A stretch of DNA of 64,000 bases from Hydrogenophaga palleronii NBRC 102513 (lineage in GTDB: Bacteria; Pseudomonadota; Gammaproteobacteria; Burkholderiales; Burkholderiaceae_C). Where the stretch lies: positions 124,001 to 188,000 of the forward strand of contig NZ_BCTJ01000002.1 in assembly GCF_001571225.1 (NCBI RefSeq), read 5' to 3'. The notes under the pieces are model-generated. The model saw nothing but the letters and a program-made list of their open reading frames with translations. It did no database searches and was not told where the DNA came from. Shown here one piece after another: positions 1 through 8,600 of the stretch (its first letter is position 1; every line of letters starts with the position of its first letter). Both the position numbers and the translations under genes were made by a program.

Positions 1-930
1 ATTCTGAGCCGCGCACTCATCAGCGGTGGCACGGACGAACAGAAAGCCACCTGGCTGCCGCGCATCGCGGCGGGCGACCCCTTGTGTGCCATCGCCATCA
101 CCGAACCCGACTACGGCTCGGATGTGGCCAGCCTGGCGCTCAAAGGCACGCGCACCGAAGGCGGCTGGCTGCTCAACGGCGCCAAGACCTGGTGCACCTT
201 CGCCGGCAAGGCCGGGCTTTTGATGGTGGTCACTCGCACCGACCCTGACCGCTCCACCGGGTACCGGGGGCTGAGCGTGCTGCTGGTTGAGAAGCCTTCG
301 TACGATGGCCACGCCTTCGACTTCCAGCAAGCACAAGGCGGCCGCTTGAGTGGCAAGGCGATTCCCACCATCGGGTATCGCGGCATGCACTCGTTCGATC
401 TGGCCTTCGACAACTTCTTCGTGCCCGACGCCAACGTGATCGGTGGCGCCGAGGGGCTCGGCAAGGGCTTCTACTTCACCATGGCCGGCATGGTGGGCGG
501 ACGCATGCAGACCTCGGCCCGCGCCTGCGGTGTGATGCGTGCAGCGCTGCGCGCCTCGATGCGCTACACCGCCGACCGCAAGGTGTTCGGTGCGCCGCTG
601 CAGGATTACGCGCTCACGCTCGCCAGGCTCTCGCGCATGGCCGCACGCCTGGCGGCCTGCCGCACGCTGGCTTATGCGATCGCCGAACAACTCAACGCCG
701 GTGGCGGACGCATGGAGGCCAGTCTGGTCAAGCTGCTGGCTTGCCGCTCCGCCGAGATGGTGACCCGCGACGCCCTGCAGTTGCACGGCGGCATGGGCTA
801 TGCCGAAGAGAGCGCGGTGAGCCGATACTTCGTCGACGCGCGCGTGCTCTCGATCTTCGAGGGCGCGGAAGAAACCCTGGCCCTCAAGGTCATCGGTCGC
901 AGCCTGCTGGAAGACGCACTCTCACCATGA
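1..930 (+). CDS. Acyl-CoA dehydrogenase, 5'-truncated by the window edge
   Basis: The frame is open from base 1, so the gene begins outside the window and about 309 C-terminal residues are visible. It should be a FAD-dependent acyl-CoA dehydrogenase making the alpha,beta double bond of an acyl-CoA. The substrate/flavin-binding signature ITEPDYGSDVA is at fragment residues 33-43, and the C-terminal stretch SIFEGAEETLALKVIG carries the Glu in the usual catalytic-base position. The C-terminal helical domain, including a DALQLHGGMGYAEES segment, is intact. The stop TGA overlaps the next ATG (ATGA), so it is translationally coupled to the CoA-transferase. Family is clear; substrate unknown. Confidence 0.93.
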   Translation: MLSRALISGGTDEQKATWLPRIAAGDPLCAIAITEPDYGSDVASLALKGTRTEGGWLLNGAKTWCTFAGKAGLLMVVTRTDPDRSTGYRGLSVLLVEKPSYDGHAFDFQQAQGGRLSGKAIPTIGYRGMHSFDLAFDNFFVPDANVIGGAEGLGKGFYFTMAGMVGGRMQTSARACGVMRAALRASMRYTADRKVFGAPLQDYALTLARLSRMAARLAACRTLAYAIAEQLNAGGGRMEASLVKLLACRSAEMVTRDALQLHGGMGYAEESAVSRYFVDARVLSIFEGAEETLALKVIGRSLLEDALSP

Positions 931-2144
931 AATCCATTCTCTCCGGCATGCGGGTCATCGAAGCAGCCGCTTTCGTGGCCGCGCCCCTGGGCGGCATGAC
1001 GCTGGCACAGATGGGCGCCGACGTGATCCGCATCGACGCGCTCGGCGGCGGCCTGGACCACAAACGCTGGCCGGTGACCAAGGACGATGTCAGCCTGTTC
1101 TGGTGCGGCCTCAACAAGTCCAAGCGCTCGGTGGCGCTGGACCTGAGCCAACCCGAAGCGCGCGAGATCGCCATGGCGCTCATCACCGCACCAGGGGAAG
1201 ACGCGGGCATGCTGCTGACGAACTTCCCCGCGCGTGGCTGGCTCGACCACGACAAGCTCAAGGCGCGGCGCAACGATTTGATCCAGCTCACCGTGCAGGG
1301 CGACCGGCACGGTGGCTCGGCGGTGGACTACACCATCAACTCGCGTGTCGGCATTCCGTACATCACGGGCGATGAACGGGGTGCAGCCACCCACGAAGCG
1401 GTGAACCATGTGTTGCCGGCATGGGACCTCGTCACCGGCCAGATGGCGGCCGTCGGCCTGCTGGCCGCAGAACGCCATCGCTTGAAAACGGGGCAGGGCC
1501 AGCACGTGAAGCTGCCGCTCGAAGACGTGGCCCTGGCCACGGTCAGTCACCTGGGGTTGATCGCCGAGGCCCAATTGGGGCAGCAGCGCGAGCGCCATGG
1601 CAACGAACTCTTCGGTGCTTTCGGCCGCGACTTCACGACATCCGACGGTGAGCGCCTGATCGTCGTGGGCCTGACGCTCAAGCAATGGCAGTCGATCTGC
1701 GAGGCGATGGACTTGACGGACGCGGTGCAGGCGCTGGGCGAGCGGCTGGGATTGAACCTCGATCTGGAGGGCCATCGTTTCCAGGCGCGCAAGGAACTCG
1801 GCGCCTTGGTGAGGGCATGGATGGACCGGCACACGTTTGAGCAAGCGGCCGCGGCGCTGACGAAGCAGGGCGCCTGCTGGGGGCGCTATCAGACGCTCAC
1901 GCAACTGGTGACGCAGGACGAGGCCTGCTCCACCGCCAACCCGATGTTCCGCACCATCGACCAGCCGGGCGTCGGCCCGTACCTGGCCGCGGCGCTGCCG
2001 CTGAATTTCTCGGCCATGGAACGCATCCCGGCGAGCGTGGCGCCCACGCTGGGCCAGCACACAGGCGAGGTGCTGTTCGAGTTGCTGGGCGTGACACAGG
2101 CGCAGTACGGCGCGATGTGCGATCGGGGTGTGGTCGGGCGATAA
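927..2144 (+). CDS. CaiB/BaiF (class III) CoA-transferase
   Basis: A 405-residue protein of the CaiB/BaiF/formyl-CoA transferase family, which moves CoA between carboxylic acids through an aspartyl-CoA anhydride. The start (MKSILSGMRVIEAA) is the ATG overlapping the preceding ACAD stop; the open frame extends further upstream but only inside the ACAD. The N-terminal pattern with FVAAPLGGMTLAQMGADVIRID is typical. The Asp in LPAWDLVTGQMA is the likely acylated residue by position. Coupling to an ACAD suggests activation or CoA recycling of the same acyl substrate. Length is normal for the family. Confidence 0.9.
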   Translation: MKSILSGMRVIEAAAFVAAPLGGMTLAQMGADVIRIDALGGGLDHKRWPVTKDDVSLFWCGLNKSKRSVALDLSQPEAREIAMALITAPGEDAGMLLTNFPARGWLDHDKLKARRNDLIQLTVQGDRHGGSAVDYTINSRVGIPYITGDERGAATHEAVNHVLPAWDLVTGQMAAVGLLAAERHRLKTGQGQHVKLPLEDVALATVSHLGLIAEAQLGQQRERHGNELFGAFGRDFTTSDGERLIVVGLTLKQWQSICEAMDLTDAVQALGERLGLNLDLEGHRFQARKELGALVRAWMDRHTFEQAAAALTKQGACWGRYQTLTQLVTQDEACSTANPMFRTIDQPGVGPYLAAALPLNFSAMERIPASVAPTLGQHTGEVLFELLGVTQAQYGAMCDRGVVGR

Positions 2145-2155
2145 ATGGAGCGTCC

Positions 2156-2749
2156 TCAACCGCGCCGAAAGCCGTCGAGGAACAGGTCGGAAATGCGCTC
2201 GGCCAGTTCTGCAGGCGAGATCGCACCGGTCTTCTCATACCAGGTGAAGGTCCAGATCACCATGCCGAACAACAGCAAGGCGTAAGCCGAGTTCACTTTC
2301 GCCTGGGCCATGCGCTCGGGGTTGATCTCGCGCAGCAGGGAGACCATCAGGCTCATCAGCTCCTGCTCCAGCTTGCGCACATCCTCGCGCTGACCCGGGG
2401 GCAGGAACTTGATGTCGTTCATCAGCACCAGGTGGTGGTTGCGCGACTTGGCGCCCTCCTGCACGAAGGCCCCCACGAAGCGGTTGAAGCGTTCGCCCGG
2501 GGGCGTGGGCTCGTTCACGATGGCCGTCAATACCGCGACCTGCTCGGTGATGTGCTCTTTGACGATCACGTACAGCAGATCTTCCTTGCTCGCGAAGTAG
2601 TGGTACAGGTGCGATTTGGAGGCGCCGCATGCGGCGGCGACGTCGCTCATGGTGGCGGCGTCGAAACCCTTTTGCGCAATGAGCGCGACCGCGCTGTCCA
2701 GAATGACTTGCTTCTTGAACTCGTAGTCATTGGCTCGCACGCGCGTCAT
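2156..2749 (-). CDS. TetR/AcrR-family transcriptional regulator (copy 1)
   Basis: A 197-residue repressor-type regulator. The N-terminal TetR helix-turn-helix is clear (GFDAATMSDVAAACGASKSH followed by LYHYFASKEDLL, about residues 28-60), with a helical ligand-binding domain after it. It is closely similar to the second TetR at 42125-42715: both begin M-x-RVR-x-DY and share LYHYF-x-(S/T)K-(E/D)DLL. It is convergent with the CoA-transferase and divergent from the flavoprotein gene at 2866. The intergenic region carries a TAGACCG-type dyad (2810-2829), which fits autorepression and control of the flavoprotein. The ligand is probably an acyl-CoA, by analogy with PaaR/FadR-like TetR proteins. Confidence 0.92.
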   Translation of the reverse strand: MTRVRANDYEFKKQVILDSAVALIAQKGFDAATMSDVAAACGASKSHLYHYFASKEDLLYVIVKEHITEQVAVLTAIVNEPTPPGERFNRFVGAFVQEGAKSRNHHLVLMNDIKFLPPGQREDVRKLEQELMSLMVSLLREINPERMAQAKVNSAYALLLFGMVIWTFTWYEKTGAISPAELAERISDLFLDGFRRG

Positions 2750-2781
2750 CGAGAAATTCCCCCGCGTCCGGAGTTGCCCTG

Positions 2782-2810
2782 TTGCATGTCTTGCGTTTCC
2801 CTTCTATATT
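2782..2810 (+). promoter_or_regulatory. Candidate sigma-70 promoter for the flavoprotein gene
   Basis: TTGCAT (2782-2787) and TATATT (2805-2810) are separated by 17 bp, a good sigma-70 match. Transcription would start near 2817, inside the TetR-type dyad at 2810-2829, so a bound repressor would block initiation. Read from sequence only. Confidence 0.5.
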
Positions 2811-2829
2811 AGACCGACGAGACGGACTA
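2810..2829. promoter_or_regulatory. Putative TetR operator (site 1)
   Basis: TAGACCG, a 6-bp spacer, then CGGACTA: an inverted repeat with one mismatched pair. It lies in the divergent region between the TetR gene and the flavoprotein gene, immediately after the candidate -10. It has the same 7-6-7 layout as the sites at 4161-4200 and 42807-42826. Confidence 0.6.
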
Positions 2830-2865
2830 TAGGTCTCGACGCCCCACATCCGACATAGGGAAAGC

Positions 2866-4131
2866 ATGGATACCCCAGAGACATTGCTGGTCATCGGTGC
2901 AGGTCACGCAGGCGTCGAGTTGGCCTTCTCGGCGCGCCAGCAGGGCTGGGCCGGCCCCATCGTGCTGCTCGGTGAAGAGCCCCACCTGCCGTACCACCGA
3001 CCACCACTTTCCAAGGCCTTTCTGTGCGGCACCTCCGACGTGGACTCGCTCGCGCTGCGCCAGGCTACCGCGTTCGATGCGTCGAACATTCACTTGCAGC
3101 TGGGTGTGCGCGTGCGCGCCATCGACCGCGCTGCGCACGAGGTGCTGCTCGACGACGGCGCTTCCCAGTCCTATGCGAAGCTGGCGTTGTGCACCGGCGG
3201 TCGTGCGCGGTTACTCGCGGTACCGGGCATGGAAGGGGCGGCACCGCCGAACCTGTTCAGCCTGCGCACGCAAGCCGATGCGCTCGCCATCGCGGGCAGC
3301 TTGAGCGAGGGTGCGCGCGTGGTCATCATTGGCGCGGGCTATGTGGGCCTGGAGGTGGCGGCGTCAGCGCGCAAGCTGGGCGCGCAGGTGACGGTGCTCG
3401 AAACCCAGCCGCGCGTGCTGGCCCGCGTGACCGGAGCCGCGCTGTCCGCGTTCTACGAATCGGTGCACCGCGAGGCGGGTGTCGATGTGCGCACAAATGC
3501 CTCGGTGGCGGCGATCGAGCGCGATGCCACCGGCGCTGCCAATGCCGTGCTCTGCGGCAACGGTGAGCGCCTGCCCGCCGACGTGGTGATCGTCGGCATC
3601 GGCATGCTGGCCGATACCGAGCTCGCCGTTGCCGCGGGCCTGCGGGTGGAGGGCGGCATCGTGGTGGACGAACACTCGGTCACGTCGGACCCCGACATTG
3701 TTGCCGCCGGCGACTGCACCGTGCACGACAGTGCGTTGTATGGGCGCCGCGTGCGGCTCGAGTCGGTGCCCAATGCGCTGGAGCAGGCGCGCGCTGCGGC
3801 CGGGTGGCTGTGTGGCAAACCACGGCCGAACCACGCTGTGCCTTGGTTCTGGTCCGACCAGTACGACCTCAAGCTGCAGATGGCCGGTCTAGCCGATGGG
3901 CACGACACCTGCGTGGTGCGTGGCGCGATCGCCGACCGCAGCTTCTGTGCGTTCTACCTGCGCGAAGGCCGCCTGATCGCGGTGGATGCCGTGAACCGCC
4001 CGGCCGACTTCATGCTGGCCAAGAGGGCCGTAGCCGCGCGAGTGGAGGTCGATCCTGGCATGTTGTCGGAACTTGCCATTCCTCTTGCAGAAACGCTCAG
4101 CACGAATGCTTTGACCAAGGGTAATTCCTAA
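2866..4131 (+). CDS. FAD-dependent ferredoxin/putidaredoxin reductase-type oxidoreductase
   Basis: A 421-residue flavoprotein of the pyridine-nucleotide-disulfide superfamily, closest in layout to putidaredoxin/rhodocoxin reductases, which pass electrons from NAD(P)H through FAD to a small ferredoxin. The FAD dinucleotide-binding motif VIGAGHAG is at about residues 7-14, followed by HLPYHRPPLSKAFL. A second motif, VVIIGAGYVG, for NAD(P)H is near residue 150, and the second FAD motif ends in AAGDCT. The C-terminal part fits the Reductase_C domain. No ferredoxin, P450 or Rieske oxygenase gene lies in the window, so its partner must be elsewhere. Probably repressed by the divergent TetR. Confidence 0.88.
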   Translation: MDTPETLLVIGAGHAGVELAFSARQQGWAGPIVLLGEEPHLPYHRPPLSKAFLCGTSDVDSLALRQATAFDASNIHLQLGVRVRAIDRAAHEVLLDDGASQSYAKLALCTGGRARLLAVPGMEGAAPPNLFSLRTQADALAIAGSLSEGARVVIIGAGYVGLEVAASARKLGAQVTVLETQPRVLARVTGAALSAFYESVHREAGVDVRTNASVAAIERDATGAANAVLCGNGERLPADVVIVGIGMLADTELAVAAGLRVEGGIVVDEHSVTSDPDIVAAGDCTVHDSALYGRRVRLESVPNALEQARAAAGWLCGKPRPNHAVPWFWSDQYDLKLQMAGLADGHDTCVVRGAIADRSFCAFYLREGRLIAVDAVNRPADFMLAKRAVAARVEVDPGMLSELAIPLAETLSTNALTKGNS

Positions 4132-4160
4132 GTAGACAGGGCTATACGCGTTGGATAATC

Positions 4161-4200
4161 ACTCAATTATTAGACCGACGGGACGGTCTAATAATTGAGT
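4161..4200. promoter_or_regulatory. Perfect 17-bp inverted repeat; putative TetR operator (site 2)
   Basis: Two perfectly complementary 17-bp arms (4161-4177 and 4184-4200) flank the 6-bp spacer ACGGGA. The inner TAGACCG/CGGTCTA matches the dyads at 2810 and 42807 with the same spacer length. The long AT-rich outer arms make it the strongest copy. It lies 57 bp before the chosen ATG of the ABC operon. It could also fold as a leader hairpin in RNA, but no U-run follows, so an operator is preferred over a terminator. Confidence 0.65.
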
Positions 4201-4257
4201 GAAAACGAACGGTACATCCTGGCTGTCGAGATCGATACGGAACCGAATTTCCAGACC

Positions 4258-5079
4258 ATGCATAGACCCGAATCCAGTGCGCCACCCATGCTGGCGCTAC
4301 AAAACATAAAAGTCGTCTACGGCGGCGCTATCGAGGCCGTTCGTGACGTGTCACTCACGGTGCCATCTGGTCAGATCGTCGCATTGCTGGGCTCCAACGG
4401 AGCGGGGAAGTCAACAGTCCTCAAGGCAATTTCGGCGATTCTCGATGCGGAAGACGGTGAGATTGCCAAGGGCGAGATCGTCTTTGGCGGGAGCGCCGTC
4501 ACCAAGTCGTCCGCAGATCAGATGGTGCGGTCCGGCGTTGTGCAGGTGCCAGAGGGCCGCAAGCTCTTTCCTTCACTCACGGTCGACGAGAACCTCACCG
4601 TTGGTGCGCATTTGCAGGAAAAGGCCTCAGCAGAAGAAACGCGGGCTTATGTGTTCAGCCTGTTCCCGTGCTTGGCTGAGCGCCGGACTCAAATTGCTGG
4701 CTATCTGTCGGGTGGCGAGCAGCAAATGGTCGCTATCGGACGCGCGTTGATGAGCAAGCCGAAGCTCCTGGCCCTCGACGAGCCATCTCTGGGTCTCGCT
4801 CCCAAAGTGGTTGCAGAAATCTTCGCTGCCATTCAAAAGTTGCGCGAAGAGCGCGGGTTGACCATCCTGCTTGTGGAGCAAAACGCGAGCTTGGCACTGA
4901 CGGTTTCCCACTATGCCTACATCATGGAAAACGGCCGCGTCGTGTTGGACGGTTCTTCGGCGTCGCTGAAGAAAAACCCGGACGTCCAGCAGTTCTACCT
5001 CGGCATCAATGCGGACCAAGGCCGCATGAGCATGCGTGACATCAAGCACTACAAGCGCCGCAAGAGGTGGCTGTCATGA
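4258..5079 (+). CDS. Branched-chain amino acid-type ABC transporter ATPase (LivF-like)
   Basis: A 273-residue cytoplasmic ATPase of the LivF type, powering uptake together with the LivG, LivH and LivM proteins encoded next. Walker A GSNGAGKS is at about residues 45-52, the ABC signature LSGGEQQ near 151 and Walker B LLALDEPSLG near 170; the VPEGRKLFPSLTV segment is typical of LivF. The frame opens earlier with a TTG at 4195, but that codon lies in the palindrome without a ribosome-binding site. ATG 4258 is preferred; ATG 4288 is also possible. First gene of an operon through at least 9646. The cargo is probably the carboxylic acid activated by the synthetase rather than leucine. Confidence 0.88.
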   Translation: MHRPESSAPPMLALQNIKVVYGGAIEAVRDVSLTVPSGQIVALLGSNGAGKSTVLKAISAILDAEDGEIAKGEIVFGGSAVTKSSADQMVRSGVVQVPEGRKLFPSLTVDENLTVGAHLQEKASAEETRAYVFSLFPCLAERRTQIAGYLSGGEQQMVAIGRALMSKPKLLALDEPSLGLAPKVVAEIFAAIQKLREERGLTILLVEQNASLALTVSHYAYIMENGRVVLDGSSASLKKNPDVQQFYLGINADQGRMSMRDIKHYKRRKRWLS

Positions 5080-5867
5080 CCATCTCCACCCATCCCATCC
5101 TGGACGTCAAGCAGGTCTCAAAATCGTTTCGTGGTCTGAAGGCCGTGAACGGTGTGTCGCTCAAGATGCTGCCTGGCCAGATATGCAGCGTCATCGGACC
5201 AAACGGGGCCGGCAAGACCACCTTGTTCAACCTGATCAGCGGCATTCTTCCGCACGACGAAGGCCACATTGATTTCAACGGTGCCAGCACGTCGGGCTTG
5301 CGCACGTCGCAGTTCGCCAGCCTGGGCATTGGCCGCACCTTTCAGAACCTGGCGCTCTTCAAGCACGGCACCGTGGTGGAAAACCTCTTGATCGGCCGTC
5401 ACATCCATCTTCGAAGCTCGGTGCTGGAGTCGCTGTTCTATCTGGGTCGACCCGCAAAGGAAGAGATCGCCGCGCGCGAGAAGGTCGAGCAGATCATCGA
5501 ATTTCTGGAGATCGAGGAGCTGCGCGACAAGACCGTCTCCACGCTTTCGTATGGTCAACAGAAACGTGTGGAACTTGGCCGAGCGCTCGCCTGTGAGCCC
5601 AAGCTGCTCCTCCTGGATGAAATCGTGGCGGGGATGAACCGCGAGGAAAAAGAAGACATCGCGCGTTTCACGCTGGACATTCGGGACGAGTTTGGCATGG
5701 CGGTCTTGATGATCGAACACGATATGCAGGTGGTCATGGATCTGTCGGACTACATCTATGTGTTGAACTTCGGCACCTTGATTGCAGAAGGAACACCAGC
5801 GCAAGTGGCCGCAAACCCAGCGGTTCTTCAGGCGTATCTGGGCGATCAGGGGGGCGGGCATGTTTGA
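5076..5867 (+). CDS. Branched-chain amino acid-type ABC transporter ATPase (LivG-like)
   Basis: A 263-residue ATPase, partner of the LivF-like protein. Walker A GPNGAGKTT is near residue 42, the LivG-type signature LSYGQQKR near 156 and Walker B LLLLDEIVAGMN near 177, followed by the switch His in LMIEHDMQVV. The start is the ATG overlapping the LivF stop (ATGA), preceded by AAGAGG. The 3' end overlaps the acyl-CoA synthetase start by 8 bp. The order LivF-LivG-synthetase-LivH-LivM puts a CoA ligase inside a transporter operon, suggesting import coupled to activation. Confidence 0.9.
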   Translation: MTISTHPILDVKQVSKSFRGLKAVNGVSLKMLPGQICSVIGPNGAGKTTLFNLISGILPHDEGHIDFNGASTSGLRTSQFASLGIGRTFQNLALFKHGTVVENLLIGRHIHLRSSVLESLFYLGRPAKEEIAAREKVEQIIEFLEIEELRDKTVSTLSYGQQKRVELGRALACEPKLLLLDEIVAGMNREEKEDIARFTLDIRDEFGMAVLMIEHDMQVVMDLSDYIYVLNFGTLIAEGTPAQVAANPAVLQAYLGDQGGGHV

Positions 5868-7728
5868 AGAACACATGACGCCCGAAGCGCTGATCAGAGG
5901 CGACTGCACCATCCCGGCGGTGCTGGCCCACTGGGCCAGTGTGAAGGGAAACGTCACTGCCTTGCGGGAGAAGAAGTTCGGCATCTGGCAATGTGTGACG
6001 TGGGCTGAATACCATGATCGTTCACAGCTGGTTGCCCTGGGATTGCAAAAGCTCGGTCTCAAGCGTGGCGACCGCATCGTCATCGCGAGCGAGGACACGC
6101 AGGAATGGCTGTACGCGGATGTGGGTGCGCAAATGCTGGGCCTTGAAACAGTTGGGATATACCCAACCAACCCGTGGCCCGAGCTGCAATACATCACGCG
6201 GCATTGCGGTGCACGTGTCGCCATCTGCGGTGACCAGGAGCAGGTCGACAAGGTCCTGGAAGCCGTCGCCCAGAACGACGGGCTGCCGGACCTGAAGCAC
6301 GTCTTCTGTGTCGACATGAAAGGCCTGCGGAACTACGAGCCTGGCAAACCAGCCAGCTTTGCAAGCTTGATGCAATTGGGACGAGACGCACTGATTGAAG
6401 ACCCTCAGGCTGGTGTTCGCCTTCAGGCATCGATCAAGGACCTGTCTCCCGACGAGATCGCCATTCTTGTGTACACCTCTGGCACAACGGGGCCACCGAA
6501 GGGCGCACGCCTTTCGCACAGGAACTTCATCTACTCTGCGTACGCCTATGCCGAAGCGGTCGGCATGCTGAACCGGCCGTACGAGTCCGTGTGCTACTTG
6601 CCGCTCTGCCATGCGGCTGAGCGGTGCTACGGGATGATCATGCACTTGGTCCTGGGTGGTCGAATGAACTTCGCCGAATCCATCGACACCGTCTCGTACA
6701 ACATCCGCGAAATAGCGCCCACCTTCTTCCTGGGTGTACCGAGAATCTGGGAGAAGCTGCAGCAAAACTTCACCTTCCGAATCGGCGAAGCGGGCTGGTT
6801 GCAACGAAAGACGTTTGCTTGGGGGATGCGCCGCGGGCGCGTGCTGTCCGATGCGAAGGCCGCGCGAGGCGGCACACGAACACCGCTCGAGACCATGGAA
6901 TGGTGGCTGATCTACGTCGTGCTGTTTCGCAGCATGCAGCGTCACATGGGGCTCAATCGATCGCACAGTCGACTCTGCGGCGGGGCGGCGGTCTCGCCCG
7001 AAACCTTGCGGTTCTTCGAAATCATCGGGCTACCCGTCAGTCAGGGTTACGGCTTGACAGAGTCAGGAGGGCTTGCGTTCGCACAAAGGCAAGACAGACC
7101 TTGGGTCGCGGGCAACTGCGGGCCGGCCCTTCGTGGCAGTGAATGGAAGCTGGGTGACGACGGCGAGATTTTTATCCAGTCACCGGGCGTATTCCACGGC
7201 TATCTCAACGACCAGACTGCCACGGACAACGTGTTGTCGCGAGACAAGTGGCTGGCATCGGGCGACATTGTCGAAACGCGCGGCGACGAGATCGTCGTGG
7301 TGGACCGCAAGAAGGCCATCATCATCACGAGTGGCGGGAAGAACATTGCGCCGTCCGAAATTGAAAACGCGTTGAAGGACAGTCCTTACGTGCGTGAAGT
7401 CATCGTGGTCGGGGAAGGAAAGAATTTCCTGGGCGCGCTGATACAGATCGATTTCGAGACCGTGGGCCGTTGGGCCAGCGAGCGCGACATCGCATACACC
7501 ACCTTCAAATCGCTCACCGCTGAACCGGCTGTGAAAGAGCTGATTGACGGCATCGTGACCGATGTGAATGGGCGGTTTTCCCGGGTCGAAAACATCCGCA
7601 AGTTCGTCCTTCTGGAGAAGGAGTTGGATCAGGATGACGGCGAACTGACCGCCACGCAGAAAGTACGCAGGGGCCTTGTGAACAAGAAGTTCGCCAAGGA
7701 ACTCGTTCAGATCTACGGAGCAGCGTGA
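5860..7728 (+). CDS. AMP-dependent acyl-CoA synthetase (long-chain type, copy 1)
   Basis: A 622-residue ANL-superfamily ligase that activates a carboxylic acid to acyl-AMP and then acyl-CoA. The P-loop YTSGTTGPPKGA is near residue 205, the adenine-binding QGYGLTES near 395 and the C-terminal hinge/lysine region (VVDRKKAIIITSGGKNIAPSE) near 480-495. The overall layout resembles long-chain (COG1022/FAA1-type) synthetases. ATG 5860 (MFEEHMTPEAL) is chosen because it gives a compact 8-bp overlap with LivG; the open frame begins further upstream inside LivG. It is followed directly by LivH (TGATG). A paralogue lies in the second Liv operon at 18858. Chain length cannot be read from sequence. Confidence 0.9.
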   Translation: MFEEHMTPEALIRGDCTIPAVLAHWASVKGNVTALREKKFGIWQCVTWAEYHDRSQLVALGLQKLGLKRGDRIVIASEDTQEWLYADVGAQMLGLETVGIYPTNPWPELQYITRHCGARVAICGDQEQVDKVLEAVAQNDGLPDLKHVFCVDMKGLRNYEPGKPASFASLMQLGRDALIEDPQAGVRLQASIKDLSPDEIAILVYTSGTTGPPKGARLSHRNFIYSAYAYAEAVGMLNRPYESVCYLPLCHAAERCYGMIMHLVLGGRMNFAESIDTVSYNIREIAPTFFLGVPRIWEKLQQNFTFRIGEAGWLQRKTFAWGMRRGRVLSDAKAARGGTRTPLETMEWWLIYVVLFRSMQRHMGLNRSHSRLCGGAAVSPETLRFFEIIGLPVSQGYGLTESGGLAFAQRQDRPWVAGNCGPALRGSEWKLGDDGEIFIQSPGVFHGYLNDQTATDNVLSRDKWLASGDIVETRGDEIVVVDRKKAIIITSGGKNIAPSEIENALKDSPYVREVIVVGEGKNFLGALIQIDFETVGRWASERDIAYTTFKSLTAEPAVKELIDGIVTDVNGRFSRVENIRKFVLLEKELDQDDGELTATQKVRRGLVNKKFAKELVQIYGAA

Positions 7729-8600
7729 TGCAGTACTTTCTGGAACTTGTCATCTCCGGCCTTGCGGTTGGGGCCATCTACGGCCTGATCGCGATGGCCT
7801 TCTCCGTCATCTACAAGGCCACAGGGATCGTCAACTTCGCCCAAGGTGAAATTGGCATGGTGGTCGCCTATTCGGCATGGACGGTGAGTACCACCTTCGG
7901 AACTGGCGCTTTCTCCGTGGCTATCGCTGCGATCCTGATCGGCATTGCTCTGGGGCTTCTGGTGGAGCGCCTGGTCATGAGACCCATGCTCGGAGAGCCT
8001 GTGTTCTCGGCGGTGTTGGTGACGGTGGGCCTGGCGGTTGTTCTCCGGTCCGTGGTCATGATCATCTGGGGCGCATCCCCACACCGACTGGACGTAGGGG
8101 AGGCTGATGCGGTCATTCGCGTGGCCGACATTGGCATCCGGGTGAGCCAGGTAATGGTCATCGTGATGCTGCTCGTGGCCATCGCGGGATCCTGGTTCTT
8201 CTTCAAGCACAGCCGCTTTGGTATCGCGATGCGCGCGGTGGCCGCAGATGAGAAGACCTCCAGGTTGATGGGCGTGTCCACCGCAAAAGTACAGGCCGTT
8301 GCTTGGGCTGCGTCGTCGGCGCTTGCGGGCATCGCTGGCGTGCTGTTCGCGATCATCTACAACCTGTCCCCCACGCTGTATGCGGTCGGTATGAAAGCGT
8401 TTCCCGCGACCGTGCTGGGCGGTTTTGATTCGGTCCTCGGATCTGGCGCCAGCGGTTTGATCATTGGCGTTTTCGAGAACCTTGTTGGAGGGTATGTGTC
8501 TTCGACGCTGAAAGAAGTTGCGGGCTTCCTGCTGATTCTGGTCGTGTTGATGGTTCGACCCTTCGGGCTGTTTGGCGAAAAAGAGATAGAGAGGGTCTGA
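7728..8600 (+). CDS. Branched-chain amino acid-type ABC permease (LivH-like)
   Basis: A 290-residue inner-membrane permease with about eight hydrophobic segments and the family motifs AVGAIYGLIAMAFSVIYKATG and NFAQGEIGM near the N-terminus. FPATVLGGFDSVLGSGASGL in the C-terminal half is the usual EAA-loop-like region. ATG 7728 overlaps the preceding TGA by one base, with GGAG upstream. It would form the membrane channel with the next gene product. Confidence 0.92.
   Translation: MQYFLELVISGLAVGAIYGLIAMAFSVIYKATGIVNFAQGEIGMVVAYSAWTVSTTFGTGAFSVAIAAILIGIALGLLVERLVMRPMLGEPVFSAVLVTVGLAVVLRSVVMIIWGASPHRLDVGEADAVIRVADIGIRVSQVMVIVMLLVAIAGSWFFFKHSRFGIAMRAVAADEKTSRLMGVSTAKVQAVAWAASSALAGIAGVLFAIIYNLSPTLYAVGMKAFPATVLGGFDSVLGSGASGLIIGVFENLVGGYVSSTLKEVAGFLLILVVLMVRPFGLFGEKEIERV

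Noticed and set aside
4195-4257. TTG start for the LivF-like ATPase giving 21 more residues
   Set aside because: The codon is inside the operator-like palindrome with no ribosome-binding site, and the added residues are not like LivF N-termini.
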